Below the pieces are notes generated by a model, which saw only the letters and a program-made list of their open reading frames with translations, had not been told where the DNA came from and searched no databases. From Tachypleus tridentatus (Eukaryota; Arthropoda; Merostomata; Xiphosura; Limulidae): a stretch of DNA of 64,000 nucleotides. Location of the stretch: assembly GCF_004210375.1 (NCBI RefSeq), contig NC_134837.1, positions 154,235,310-154,299,309 of the forward strand, in the 5' to 3' direction. This document shows, piece by piece, positions 24,301 through 32,946 of this stretch (positions are counted from its first letter, which is position 1; each line of letters begins with the position of its first letter). Position numbers and translations under genes: made by a program.

Positions 24301-27300
24301 AAAATCCATTGAATGAACGATTCCGACAGTTTAGCTATAGGAGAACTTACATCTGTGGTAAATTGTTGCAACACTGTTACAAAGTGTAGCAAAACATGAC
24401 CAATAATACAGCAAAACTAACGACTATATATAGAGATATAATATGATAAATAAATTATATCTATACTTAAATTTACAATAAGCAGCCAGAATATTGAATT
24501 AAAATTAAAAATTAAACATGGTAAATGTGATTAAAAAAGAAACGATATGTTAAATATGCCATGATATGTGTCTAACACAACAAAATAACTTTAAATAACG
24601 TCTGTCACTTTTTAAAAAACAACATACGGAGTAAGCAAATGAAAGTAATAAATAAACTTAAATCCTCAATAATATAATGTGGAAGTGTAGAAAATGTATA
24701 TTTATTGCAAGTTTTAGTAGGAAGATGAAGAATATTTACGATATTCATGTGATTACCTCATTAATTAAACACTTTCTTCTGATCGTATTTTGTGCCGTTT
24801 AATCCAAATTAAAATCTTAAATATCCTTATTTCAGATTCTCTGGAAGATCGACTTCAAGACTATTATTTTGAATGTAGATCAGCAAGAAGCAGTTTTATT
24901 GTGTCAGCTGAAGACGGTACGCACCACTCAAAAACCGAACAACAGAACCTTGAATCCATGCTACAGAGATCCAGATATGTTACGAAATCTTCTAGTGAAG
25001 AGCCCTCACGAATGGACAAAGAATTAGAGATCTTGCTAAATAAAAATCATCATTTTCTACTCCAAAAAAAATTTAATAGTTGTCCAGAGTTGGCAAAAAC
25101 ATCTAAATGTGCAGTCAATAATAAAAAGTATATTTGTAAGCGTACTAAAAGTTTCGAAACATTTTTTTCTTTCAGTGATAAAAATCATGTGCATTCCTGG
25201 GCATGTCCTCCTCACAATTATAGAAAAAATTACAGAAGATCTGCAGAAATTGGAAAGGTTTCCAGTGGAAACAAATGGTGCTTACAATCTTTGAACATTA
25301 ATAGTGAAGAGCGAAATCTCGTTGAAAAACATATTGATGAATGTAAGTTTCCACTACAAACTATTAGACTGACAAATAAAGAAATATATTTAGCTGAAGA
25401 GCGACACTCGTTACCGTGGGCTGGAGTTAACAATTTACACAGTAAATTTAGAGAACGAAATAATTGGCCACAGTCAACAATATCTAGAATGGAAGAAGCA
25501 CGCCAGGGAGTCTATGCTGAAACAATGCTATTAACAAAACCTAGAAGGCAGTGTCCACCACCCAGTGGACCTCCTCCACCTCCTCCTCATGGACAAGTCG
25601 TTCGCGTAGATATTTCTAGAGTACAAGGTGAATATGCAAACGTAGCTGCTGTGACAAACAGTGACGAAGCAGTGATGTCTAGTTTTCGACCAGGAGATAG
25701 CGCTAAGCTTTATGCTTCCCCTGAATCACTGATCACTGTTGGATATAAACCCCTTCAAAAAAGTAGAATAGCACAACACACGCTCTCCAGGGGTGTCGTA
25801 CGCCCTCAGTCAGTACAACCTAGAGTCGTGAGTCACCAGACGTCGTCAGAGTCGGAAAGCAGCGGTGATGCTAGTGGTTTCTATGGTAAGCAAAGTTCGG
25901 CAGAAAGCGGAACAGCTAGATATTTGAGAGTGAGGAGTGTGTTAAACAATCGAAGTACTTTGAGCAGCCCGAACCACTACCCATTACTATCCCCCAAACC
26001 TCAAGATCAATTCTCTACCAGTCTGGAAATTGATAGTAGCGAAGAGGAAGATATTTCCTCATTCTTAAATAAAACTGGAAAACTTTCTACTTTTGGGAAA
26101 GCCGATGAAAGTACACAGATATATGGTTCCTGTCAAGTTCATCCATCACAAGTCGATTATAACCGATCTATATTTCCTTGCGAAAGGTATTCATTCGACT
26201 TTCAAAAATATATGTCAAAAGATGATTATTCCCAGAGTTCAAATAATGAAGCAATGTTATACAACGACAGCATCTTTCACTCGTTTTCTGGGGATTATAC
26301 CAGTTTGAACCAAAAATATCAGTTAGTTACACCGAAAATGAAAGCTCAGCCAACTTATCAGTCACGTTCATATCCGTACACAGATATCCAAAAGATGATT
26401 AATGATAAAAAAGAACATTTTGACAGCAGATCTGGAAAGTCTGCATTTGAACCTGTAAGAGGTAAAAAAACTGGGAAAAGTGTCTATGAACCTGTGTACA
26501 GGTCTTCAACTCTTCCCAATCGCAGAAGTGTTGAAACTGATAAGCAGTATATTATTTCTAATATAAAAACGATCAGACCTTCTTACTCCTTTCCAAATAA
26601 TCTAGCTAAAGAAGATAGGGAGGAACATGAGCTTTCTCTTAATGATCAGTCATACGTTTTGAGTAACAACGATTATATTAACTACATAACCAAACGAGAA
26701 GTCCAAATCCCCTCACAGATTGGAGAGCCAATCAGAGAGGCCCAATATAAGGGATTTCTAGAAAGTGTTGGAAGAAAATCCCAACAAAAAAATGTAAGTA
26801 CAGCTGACATTTCATCTAAACCTCAAATTTTACCCAGAAATACGAACTCTAGTTCTAGCAGTCTCCTACAGTTCTTGCCACCACCATCTGAATTTGTTGT
26901 TCTTACACCATCGGAAGATCATCTTTCAACAACTATATCACCACCTCCTGAGTTCAGTGATGGTATGTCAGTATTGAAAGATGAAGGAAAGGAAGAACTT
27001 TTATCACAACATGACTGGTCCCCAAGTCACTCTAATTCAACAGTACCTTTCCTAGAACAGCCAGCTTCCAATCACATAGAAATGACAACATATTCATTTC
27101 ATACTGACGGGCCGTCAGCAGGAAAGTCTGTGCCTTCACATAAACAACATTCACTTCCAACCTCAACTCATGTGGCTCCTGGTAAGATTCTTTCTTCGGT
27201 GCTGTCAAGCAGGCAACCAACTTTGACGAAAGGAAAAGACTGTCGACGAAAACCACTTCAGAATTGGTCCATCACTGACGTATCAGACTGGCTGGATAGC

Positions 27301-27462
27301 CTACGTTTGTCTGAATATAAATCAGCATTCATGGAAGCGGGAATAAATGGCCCAAAATTAGCAAACATGGACAATAACGATCTGGTAGGGTTAGGTGTTA
27401 AACTTGTTAGTCACAGAATAAATATTTTAAGGTCCATGAAACGTTATCAAAAAATGGATTAA
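6198..27462 (+). CDS. Shank: SHANK/ProSAP scaffold protein gene, 3' part (six exons, 5' part outside window)
   Basis: Shank proteins are postsynaptic-density scaffolds: ankyrin repeats, SH3, PDZ, a long proline/serine-rich region that binds Homer, and a C-terminal SAM domain that polymerises. Six exons are seen: 6198-6381, 7897-7970, 10497-10621, 14152-14326, 17360-17449 and 24836-27462. Their junction phases (2/2, 1/1, 0/0, 1/1, 1/1) all agree and the total of 3275 nt gives an unbroken frame of 1090 residues plus stop after two leading bases. Domain order is end of SH3, a complete PDZ with the GFGF carboxylate-binding loop, a linker rich in basic residues, a long disordered region with polyproline and two PPxxF motifs, then SAM. 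The ankyrin/FERM-like part is not found in the first 6 kb, so the gene extends to the left. No start codon is assigned. Family identity is firm; whether this is one of several paralogues cannot be told. Confidence 0.93.
6521..6785 (-). mobile_element. SINE family 1 with target-site duplication
   Basis: Full-length, 140 bp downstream of a Shank exon. Flanked by tttagcgttttgt / tttagcgctttgt (6508-6520, 6786-6798; one mismatch). The head has a small deletion at the anticodon arm. Confidence 0.93.
7668..7715. repeat. Single unit of the same minisatellite
   Basis: cattcagtacctagttcaac followed by gtttcgtgtgtataa is nearly the same as 5400-5440. Confidence 0.6.
7897..7970 (+). CDS. Shank: Shank exon: start of PDZ domain
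   Basis: A 74-nt exon too short to appear as a long open frame. It encodes DGSPRTVVLHKGKKGFGFVL followed by RGAK, the first PDZ strand and the GFGF carboxylate-binding loop; vertebrate Shanks have the closely similar EGFGFVLRGAK. The acceptor is cattcgttacag (ending 7896) and the donor is gtatgt (from 7971). The leading G completes the Met codon of the previous exon and the last G is carried to the next exon (GCA, Ala). Confidence 0.9.
7971..10082. other. Shank intron without recognised features
   Basis: AT-rich. 8095-8890 is somewhat richer in GC and has scattered frames on both strands with no recognisable family; it may be an old repeat. Confidence 0.5.
10083..10215. repeat. 31-bp minisatellite, about four copies
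   Basis: Units starting near 10090, 10121, 10152 and 10183 share accgtcaaataaaacaggta-type text followed by tgtagcgata. It lies 280 bp upstream of a Shank exon. Confidence 0.8.
10497..10621 (+). CDS. Shank: Shank exon: middle of PDZ domain
   Basis: Reads (A)TSPLMERQRAYAWPSLQYLD, then DVDRGGVADQAGMKKGDFVLE. This has the Shank-specific insert after the carboxylate loop, the SLQYLDDVDxGGVAxxAG signature and the GDFVLE strand. The acceptor is ttgcag (10491-10496). The donor at 10622 is gtttga, a weak GT donor, but the next exon starts exactly with the GTT-AAC-GGG (VNG) expected to follow. Phase 0 at the 3' side. Confidence 0.92.
10622..12075. other. Shank intron without recognised genes
   Basis: A short partial SINE family 2 tail (tagtgcaaggctacatagtg) is near 11850. 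Minus-strand frame 11085-11273 has no known motif. 10922-10945 and 11150-11175 are weakly inverted. Confidence 0.45.
12076..12332 (+). mobile_element. SINE family 1, diverged
   Basis: ggtggttagggcgcttgaa head, degraded B box (gggatcgaatctc), recognisable body and (acaa)n end. Older than most copies by its many substitutions. Confidence 0.8.
12805..12892. repeat. Fold-back of two SINE family 3 tails
   Basis: Left arm 12805-12841 and right arm 12856-12892 are inverted copies of the tail ggctttgctataaggaaaca plus (ca)n, with about three mismatches in 37 and a 14-bp loop that holds cagcagata. Confidence 0.85.
14152..14326 (+). CDS. Shank: Shank exon: end of PDZ domain and following linker
   Basis: Reads VNGHNITQATHDQVVSIIRQ then SGDVVTMTVVTV: the last PDZ helix and strand, with the helix histidine (THDQVV) of class I PDZ domains. 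A basic linker follows (PRRMSLKK). Acceptor tag at 14149-14151; donor gtaaga at 14327. Phase 0 in, phase 1 out. The open frame continues into the intron through a TA-rich run; that part is not coding. Confidence 0.92.
14921..15040 (-). mobile_element. SINE family 1, head and first body part only
   Basis: Minus-strand tRNA-like head and the gaatagtgggattgaccgt portion. The 3' half is missing. Confidence 0.75.
15222..15360 (+). mobile_element. SINE family 2, best copy
   Basis: ccccccagtggctcagcggt (box A-like), accgggtttcgatacccgtg (box B), gggcagagcacagatagccc and tgtgtagctttgtgcttaat, ending in (acaaa)n. Defines the ~140-bp family. Confidence 0.88.
15527..15640 (+). mobile_element. SINE family 3 (tRNA-derived, short)
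   Basis: gctacagcggtaagtctact (box A-like), tcaagcgttcgatttctctc (box B), gatggactcaacagatagcc and gatgtggctttcctataaga. The tail differs from family 2. Confidence 0.75.
16141..16226. repeat. Long near-perfect hairpin in a Shank intron
   Basis: Arms 16141-16180 and 16187-16226 pair at 37 of 40 positions around a 6-nt loop. Key part: gcagcagtgaactgttgaaa against its complement. Confidence 0.9.
16580..16685 (+). mobile_element. SINE family 2, diverged
   Basis: catcggtgtattagcggcaa head, degraded middle, and ataactcattgtgtagcttt end. Confidence 0.55.
17360..17449 (+). CDS. Shank: Shank exon: proline/arginine linker after PDZ
   Basis: Ninety nucleotides reading APTPPKRDPGTTLSFGRARA then RSMVTGLADI. 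The position and the PPKR-x-P-x-TTL, RxxSM pattern match the conserved stretch after PDZ in vertebrate Shanks (PPPPKRAPSTTL, then RSKSM). The acceptor is ccatgacag (ending 17359), with a poor pyrimidine tract; the donor is a consensus gtaagt from 17450. Phase 1 on both sides. Confidence 0.88.
17706..17893 (-). mobile_element. SINE family 1, 5'-truncated
   Basis: Tail and body are present; the tRNA-like head is missing. 5' truncation is typical of reverse-transcribed inserts. Confidence 0.85.
18004..18279 (-). mobile_element. SINE family 1 with target-site duplication
   Basis: Full-length. Flanked by perfect 11-bp cataacataga at 17993-18003 and 18280-18290. Confidence 0.93.
18655..18778 (-). 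mobile_element. SINE family 3 abutting the LINE relic
   Basis: tttcctatagcaaagccacg, tgctgagtccaccgagggga, atcgaacccctgatttt and accgctgtaccagcgggtg, with the (tg)n tail in reverse. Its head ends two bases before the LINE relic at 18781. Confidence 0.82.
18781..19084 (+). mobile_element. CR1/L2-like LINE relic, 5' piece (upstream of Penelope insertion)
   Basis: Translates to a C-terminal reverse-transcriptase region: DLQKDLDHLVNWANKW, then FNYNK-x-x-x-MH, and SLKPSRQYAIDSCMANRILG, then EYKSKEVTI. These match the thumb/C-terminal text common to CR1-like LINEs. It carries one stop in place of the Cys of the KC motif and small shifts. The reading continues in the same sense at 22126 after the Penelope element. 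Confidence 0.75.
19120..19312 (+). repeat. Left terminal inverted repeat of the Penelope-like element
   Basis: Begins near ttcaagacggctgg and runs through ccatcttcaggtgaac and gtgtaaacgggtaatgg. Its reverse complement is found at about 21930-22108, imperfectly (roughly four of five bases by eye). Confidence 0.8.
21930..22108 (-). repeat. Right terminal inverted repeat of the Penelope-like element
   Basis: Reverse complement of the left terminal repeat. It includes the gaagatgacctaagaaggtc motif and cagccgtcttgaga at the outer end. Confidence 0.8.
22126..22680 (+). mobile_element. CR1/L2-like LINE relic, 3' piece (downstream of Penelope insertion)
   Basis: Resumes with YISLVRPQLECCAQSC, followed by degraded text such as KGIDGVDALF (frame-shifted) and FKSNIDKHMNDKGW near the end. 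This is the usual FK-x-x-LD-x-H end of such LINE proteins. Together with 18781-19084 it is one element split by the Penelope insertion. Confidence 0.72.
22691..22880. repeat. Short diverged duplication around the 22768 palindrome
   Basis: attcatggatatttaaa occurs at about 22695 and 22813, each followed by catta/tatta and taaa; related text recurs near 22865. Confidence 0.5.
22768..22797. repeat. Perfect 13-bp inverted repeat
   Basis: attgcaaacttat and its exact complement separated by aata. Confidence 0.9.
23445..23568 (-). mobile_element. SINE family 3, diverged
   Basis: tgtgtccaccatgggaaatc, caggattttaacattataag and ggctgtcccaccgaagg are worn family 3 in reverse. Confidence 0.55.
23570..24835. 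other. Shank intron, no features recognised
   Basis: AT-rich unique-looking sequence up to the last Shank exon. Confidence 0.5.
24836..27462 (+). CDS. Shank: Shank last exon: disordered region, Homer-binding motifs and C-terminal SAM
   Basis: A 2627-nt exon ending in TAA at 27460-27462. After SLEDRLQDYYFECRSARSSF come hundreds of residues of low-complexity Ser/Tyr/Asn-rich sequence. A polyproline run (GPPPPPPHG) is near 25565-25590. Two PPxxF motifs, the Homer EVH1 ligand form, are at 26881-26895 (PPSEF) and 26941-26955 (PPPEF). The last ~65 residues, from LQNWSITDVSDWL, are a SAM domain with the W-x-x-DVxxWL start and the GVKLVSHRINIL helix. The acceptor ttatttcag ends at 24835; the frame runs open for 46 bases upstream, so the upstream ATG is not a start. 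A single giant last exon carrying linker and SAM is typical of Shank genes. I see no clear cortactin-binding PPVPPKP motif. Confidence 0.95.
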
Positions 27463-27517
27463 CAAAATATTTGTGAACATCTAAGAAGTCTAGTATGTGA
27501 TTTCATGGTACTACAAA

Positions 27518-27523
27518 AATAAA
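27518..27523 (+). terminator. Candidate poly(A) signal for Shank (proximal)
   Basis: AATAAA lies 56 nt after the Shank stop codon. A second AATAAA is at 27880-27885, giving a possible short or a roughly 430-nt 3' UTR. No cleavage site can be read directly. Confidence 0.45.
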
Positions 27524-27879
27524 TAGCACTGTTTTAATCATAATGATAATTATAAATTATTCATCCAAAACGTTTTAAATGAGTGAGTGAAATATGTATA
27601 CAAAATTGAGAAGTAGACGAACACAAATGCCGTGGTACTGTGCAGTCAGTGATAACCATCACATCAGTGTCGATATGTGAAAAACTAAACCCTCGATGAA
27701 CTAACATATGTAATGTCTCCATTTTAGTGATATAGATCAATTTCTAGCCTTGTTGATAATTCATTTTGCTGTAAACGTCTTTTATATATATATCTTTATT
27801 ATAGATAAAATCTATTCTGAAGGTCCAGTGACATAGTCGCAATAGCTTGTTTATGTGCGATATGGAATTTAATACGGAT

Positions 27880-27885
27880 AATAAA
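27880..27885 (+). terminator. Candidate poly(A) signal for Shank (distal)
   Basis: Second AATAAA downstream of the stop, followed within 25 nt by a GT-rich stretch (gcgattgtgtcc) that would suit a downstream element. Confidence 0.4.
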
Positions 27886-28676
27886 GCGATTGTGTCCAAG
27901 AACAGAAGTTAGATTTCTGGTTAAATTGATATTAATTTTGTACTTCTAATATTAACACTGCTTATATGTTCTTCTTTTGATTATCATACAGCTGAATGTC
28001 ATTATTCAATTTTATAGTATGATCTTAAAGTCCTCTGTCTGTAAAATAACAGTAGATTTACTAAAAGTGTAATTTTTATATAAATTTTCTAACATGAATA
28101 TTGGTAACTGAATCAAATCAACTGCCAATCTGATATTATTCTTACATCATAAATTTGGAACATACCGGTCAGAGAACTCAGATTTTACCTTTCACGTAAG
28201 TGTGTCGCTTAAACTTGTTTTCCAACAATATTTTGTACGAGGCGTATTTAAATATGTGAAAATTAATCGTACAATCATAAGATTTGGTTTCACGCTACAC
28301 CAAATTATTAAGTGGTATGCAGGTGATTCTTCCGGAAACTTTTACTCCAGTAATAGATATCTGGAGCTGAGAGGTGTCATTTGACAATGCCAAAGGAAAA
28401 TAACCTAAGCCTGAAAATACAAGTACAGAGGTTGAACATATATCTATGGAAATTAGGGTATTAGGTTAAAAGGTCCCTTAGAAAAAAAAATATTTTGTTA
28501 AAAGTTCGCGTGGCGTTTTCAGTAGAGTCTTTATTTACTTAATTAAATGTAAGCTGGAGAATTATTTTTGTAATCTCTAAATTATTTTTACATCTATTTA
28601 AAATTCCTGTTGTTTAACTTCGACTTCATTAATCACTTTGATGGAAAGCCTGAAGTTCCACAAAACCTAAAGTTTT

Positions 28677-28942
28677 TGTTGTTGTTGTTGTTGTTTTGGA
28701 ATTTCGCACAAAGCTACTCGAGGGCTATCTGTGCAAGCCGTCCCTAATTTAGCAGTGTAAGACTAGAGGGAAGGCAGCTAGTCTTCACCACCCACCGCTA
28801 ACTCTTGGGCTACTCTTTTACCAACGAATAGTGGGATTGACCGTCACATTATAACGCCCCCACGGCTGGGAGGGCGAGCATGTTTGGCGCGACTCGGGCG
28901 CGAACCCGCGACCCTCAGATTACGAAGCGCACGCCTTAACGC
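28677..28942 (-). mobile_element. SINE family 1 with target-site duplication
   Basis: Near full-length with a (GTT)n tail on the plus strand. Flanked by cctaaagtttt at 28666-28676 and 28943-28953. Confidence 0.92.
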
Positions 28943-28980
28943 CCTAAAGTTTTGCACAGTTAATTCTAAATAGTGTAAAA

Positions 28981-29229
28981 CGAGTTAGGTCAGATGGTCA
29001 GGGGTCGCAGGTTCTAATCCCCGTTACACTAAACATGCTCGCTCTTTCAGCCGTGGGTTATAATGTGACGGTCAATCCCACTATTCAGTGGTAAAAGAGC
29101 AGCCCAAGATTTGGCGGTGGATGGTGATGACCAGCTGCCTTTCCTCCAGGCTTACACTGCTAAATTAGGGACGACTAGTGCAGATAGCTCTTGTATAGCT
29201 TTGCGTAAAATTCAAAACAGACAAACAAA
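28981..29229 (+). mobile_element. SINE family 1, diverged
   Basis: In the opposite orientation to the copy just upstream, 38 bp away. Head shortened (ggtcagatggtcaggggtcg); body and tail complete. Confidence 0.85.
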
Positions 29230-29737
29230 TAATTTTTGCAAATTTGATTTGGTGGTATACTCTATCGCAGAGTAGACGACATAATACTCAAATATTAAAT
29301 CCTGTTTTTATGGAATTCAGAAGCTTTTCAAGTTGAATATGCTGGCTATTTAGAAAAGATGGGAAAATTATCATATTATATTCAATGCTGAATTGATAAA
29401 ACTAAACTACTCTGGACTAAAAGTAAAAAATGTTTTTGAACATAATACCCATTTATACGCACACGCATGCGTGCTTACGCTCCAAAATAAAATTGAGATT
29501 ATAATAATTTGGAAATATCTATAAATCTACACTAATTACTCATCTGGGCTTAATCCGATATCTTACAAGGAACTAGACTCTCTATAACTTTTAAATTCTG
29601 TTTGTCGGAACCTCGAGAACTTCATTCTCAGGTGAGAAATGTAACATTCAACAAACAATTTATTTCTTTTTAAGCTTTCCGAATTCCTGAGAGGCACAAA
29701 CTGTTGAATAATGTTTTTTTCCGAAATAAAAAAGTAT

Positions 29738-29821
29738 AAAGGTGTTTCTGTATTTGGAAAATAAATTATTCCATTTTCCGTATATAAAACGGCTAAGTAT
29801 CTATAACATCCATATTTTGAG
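29738..29821 (+). repeat. Left copy of repeat flanking the Shank-exon fragment
   Basis: tttctgta, then taaattattccattttccg and ctataacatccatattttgag, resembles 29940-30016 in the same order with scattered differences. Confidence 0.6.
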
Positions 29822-29933
29822 CAAGTTGGAGAGCCAATCAGAGAGGGCCAATATAAAGACTTTTTAGGAAGAGGTAAAAGTAAATCCCAACAGAAAAGTT
29901 TAGATACAGCTGACATTTCACCTAACCTTCAAA
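29822..29933 (+). pseudogene. Detached copy of a piece of the Shank last exon
   Basis: About 110 bp match Shank exon positions 26717-26827 at roughly four of five bases, without indels. The copy still reads open in the Shank frame: QVGEPIREGQYKDFLG and SQQKSLDTADIS, versus QIGEPIREAQYKGFLE and SQQKNVSTADIS. It lies 2.4 kb downstream of the Shank stop, same strand, with no Shank sequence on either side. Imperfect ~70-bp repeats flank it (about 29738-29821 and 29940-30016). Confidence 0.85.
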
Positions 29934-29939
29934 GTGTAG

Positions 29940-30016
29940 TATTTCTGTGAACTAAATTAATTCATTTTTCACATGTAAAACGATTAAGAATCTGTAACCT
30001 CAGTATATTGAGGTGA
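29940..30016 (+). repeat. Right copy of repeat flanking the Shank-exon fragment
   Basis: tttctgtg, taaattaattcatttttcac and ctgtaacctcagtatattgag parallel the left copy. The Shank-like piece does not follow it. Confidence 0.6.
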
Positions 30017-30106
30017 TGAAAACTGACAAAGTTCGAAACTGCATATTAACTGACCGTGTTACAGGTTTCGTTACTTAGTGTTAACGTATGTGATCTTATA
30101 TTAAAT

Positions 30107-30190
30107 ACTTTGTTGCTACTTTAGCACATAGTTACACAACGGGGTATCAGCGCTCTGCACATCACGGGTGTCGAAACCCAGTTTCCTAAA
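30107..30190 (-). mobile_element. SINE family 2, partial
   Basis: tagcacatagttacacaacg, ctctgcacatcacgggtgtc and gaaacccagtttcc are family 2 in reverse. Confidence 0.65.
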
Positions 30191-30735
30191 GGAAACTTAG
30201 TTTCCATTGTAGCTCTCGATTAATATTGCTTTGGCTGTAAACAAAAGTTTGATCATGTACTAATAGGGACCTCAATAGTGTTTTGTCTTTTAGCTCATAT
30301 AGAAAGCTCTTTTTGCTTGGCAATCAATTTATGCCCTTGCGCTTAGGCCTGAGTTCCAGCGTTACTGACCGTTCTAGCTAGGAATATGATGAGCAGTTAG
30401 ACTGACCTAGTATCTCACTGAAGGAACTAACCTTTTATAAGACATGAGAACGCTCGCTTGATGTGCTAATGAGTATGATCCACGATAATGCAAAAGTTGG
30501 AATACGGCTTTTTTGTTTTTGCACTGTACATAGAAACATCCTAATAATGAAACACAGATGGGAAACCTTGCAAAAATTGTATGTGTTTCTGAAACGTATA
30601 TTTTGATTAGTAAGTAAACACAGAAATACAGCATTTGATAATTACTTACCGTAAAATTGTATCAATTGAATGTCAATCTTGTCACTGGTATAGGTCATTT
30701 AATTGTGATTATTGGTTAGGTACTTTCTAATGTTT

Positions 30736-31013
30736 GTTTGTTTGTTTGTTTTAATTTCGCGGAAAGCTATTCAAGGGTTATCTGCGCTAACCGTCACTAA
30801 TTTAGCAGAGTAAGACTAGAGGGAAGGCAGCTTGTTATCACCACCCACCGTCAACTCTTGGGCTACTCTTTTACCAACGAATAGTGTGATTGACTGTCAC
30901 ATTATAAAGTCCCCACGGCTGAAAGAGTGAGCATATTTGGTGCGATGGGGATTAGAACCCGCGACTCTCACATTACGAGTCGAATGCCTTAACCCACCTG
31001 GCCATGCCGGGCC
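30736..31013 (-). mobile_element. SINE family 1 with target-site duplication
   Basis: Full-length. Flanked by a perfect 15-bp duplication, tactttctaatgttt, at 30721-30735 and 31014-31028. Confidence 0.94.
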
Positions 31014-31481
31014 TACTTTCTAATGTTTAGAAGATTATAATTATTAGCTAAGTGTTACTTTCTTTTTCTGTTGTAAAACTGCTTCCATTTTTCAGAAGTT
31101 CAACAGTGATAGAGGTCGGGATTCGATTCTGAGTCTTTGTTTTGATGGAAGGACTGGTGTATTATTATTTGTCTGGATGGTTTCCTGTTAGGATTTAAAT
31201 CAAATAAATATCTAAATAATATCGTAAGGGGAGTCCTATTTAAGTCAACTCTATTCTGGGTTGACGGGGTGTGTTAAAATACACTGTATCTGCACATCAC
31301 TTACAAGGTTTGTAGTTTAAGAACTAGATGAAAAATATATTGTTTAAGTAACCCGGTTTATTATTTCGAAATATTAACTGAAATAAAAGTGATCATTATC
31401 CATTATTGGACAAGGTTTCTAAAAATAAATTATTTTATTTTGATTAATTTGAAAAGAAATTTCAACACACACTTTACCAGC

Positions 31482-31598
31482 TGTCCCCAGCGGTTCCGTG
31501 ACAAGCATAACTTATAATGCTAAATTCTGCGATTCGACTGCCGAGTTGGGCAAACCCAAGATAGTCCATTTTGCTGCTTTGTGCTTCAATTGAACAAA
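31482..31598 (+). mobile_element. SINE family 2, diverged
   Basis: gctgtccccagcggttccg head and aagatagtccattttgctgc tail with ttgtgcttcaattg. Confidence 0.65.
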
Positions 31599-32454
31599 CT
31601 GTGTTGGTTCTACACTCTTTAAGAGTTTAATTACCCCTAGCAACTACATTTCGCAAAGATATATTGCAATTTTGTTGCTTTTAACCCAAATCCAACACAA
31701 TCTTTAAAAGGCTGTTTTAAACTAATGAAAGTCGAATGAAGTTGCTGCAACAGGGCGAATTTTTTAGGCAATGATAAATTAATGTTATTCTAACACCATG
31801 GTAGCAAAAAACTAATAAACCAAAAAATGAGTCTCAACATGCGGTTCACTGAAAATTATTTGAAGGTTGGGGAGTTTAGGTATAAACAATCTAGATTTGT
31901 AGACATATACTGAGCATGTCTTTTCGTCTACCCTGAGCAGCATATGTTGTTCCTTTCTTATCATACATTATTAACAGGAGATTTTATTTTATTCTTCATA
32001 AGTTTTTTTTTTGCTAGTTACCAGAAAAGTGTATCTGCTCAAGGCTGTGAATATTGTTTCAAGTTCATTTGTTTCTATTGTAGTTAAAAAGTCATGTTAT
32101 TTATCCAGTGTTTGTTTAGCATATTTCTATAAATAATTATATAAGTTCTTATTTTTTTTATGTTGCACTTGGTTTAATCACGTCTTATTTAATGCAACTC
32201 TCTTGAGATTTTCTTCGCTTTACTGCTAATTCACTTTTTATTTTAGAAAAATTAAAGCGCTTGCCTTTGGATAATTTATTAAAACCATATGTTTTTATAC
32301 GCTTCCTACAATTTATTCTTTCAGCTTAAACATTTTCTATTTTTGTTACTTGTTAGCCTATGCTTTAAGAATCTGTATGAAGACCGTCGAAAGATTTTGA
32401 ACAACAGTTCAGAGATGTTAGTATTTTATTTTCAATTTTTTTCAGTTAAACCGA

Positions 32455-32556
32455 ACTCCCCAGTTATACAGCAGTATAACTGCAGATTTACAATTTTTGA
32501 AACCGGGTTTCGATTCCCGTGGTAGGCAGAGCACAAAAAAGCTCATTGTGCAGCTC
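32455..32556 (+). mobile_element. SINE family 2, 3'-shortened
   Basis: aaaccgggtttcgattcccg B box, ggtaggcagagcacaaaaaa, then cut near cattgtgcagctc. Confidence 0.7.
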
Positions 32557-32661
32557 AGTTCAGTTTATCTTGATAGTAGTTTTGGTTTTATCTCACAAGT
32601 GCCTCTTTGAGGCTTGCGAGACAACCAGGAGCACTCAGAAACATTGGGGTCTCTTCAGCCC

Positions 32662-32946
32662 AAGGCCCGGCATGGCCTAGCGCGTTAAGGCGTGCGCTTC
32701 GTAATCTGAGGGTCGCGGGTTCGCGCCCAAGTCGCGCTAAACATGCTCGCCCTCCCAGCCGTGGGGGTGTATAATGTGACGGTCAATCCCACTATTCGTT
32801 GGTAAAAGAGTAGCCCAAGAGTTGGCGGTGGGTGGTGATGACTAGCTGCCTTCCCTCTAGTCTTACACTGCTAAATTAGGGACGGCTAGCACAGATAGCC
32901 CTCGAGTAGCTTTGTGCGAAATTCCAAAAACCAAACCAAACCAAAC
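32662..32946 (+). mobile_element. SINE family 1 inserted in a LINE relic
   Basis: Full-length. Flanked by ctcttcagccc at 32651-32661 and 32947-32957, so it landed in the Jockey-like relic. Confidence 0.94.

Noticed and set aside
24790..24835. Upstream extension of the last Shank exon to an ATG-like start
   Set aside because: The 46 bases precede a good acceptor (ttatttcag) and are intronic.
29563..29916. 117-codon minus-strand frame
   Set aside because: It is largely antisense to the Shank-exon fragment and its flanking repeat.
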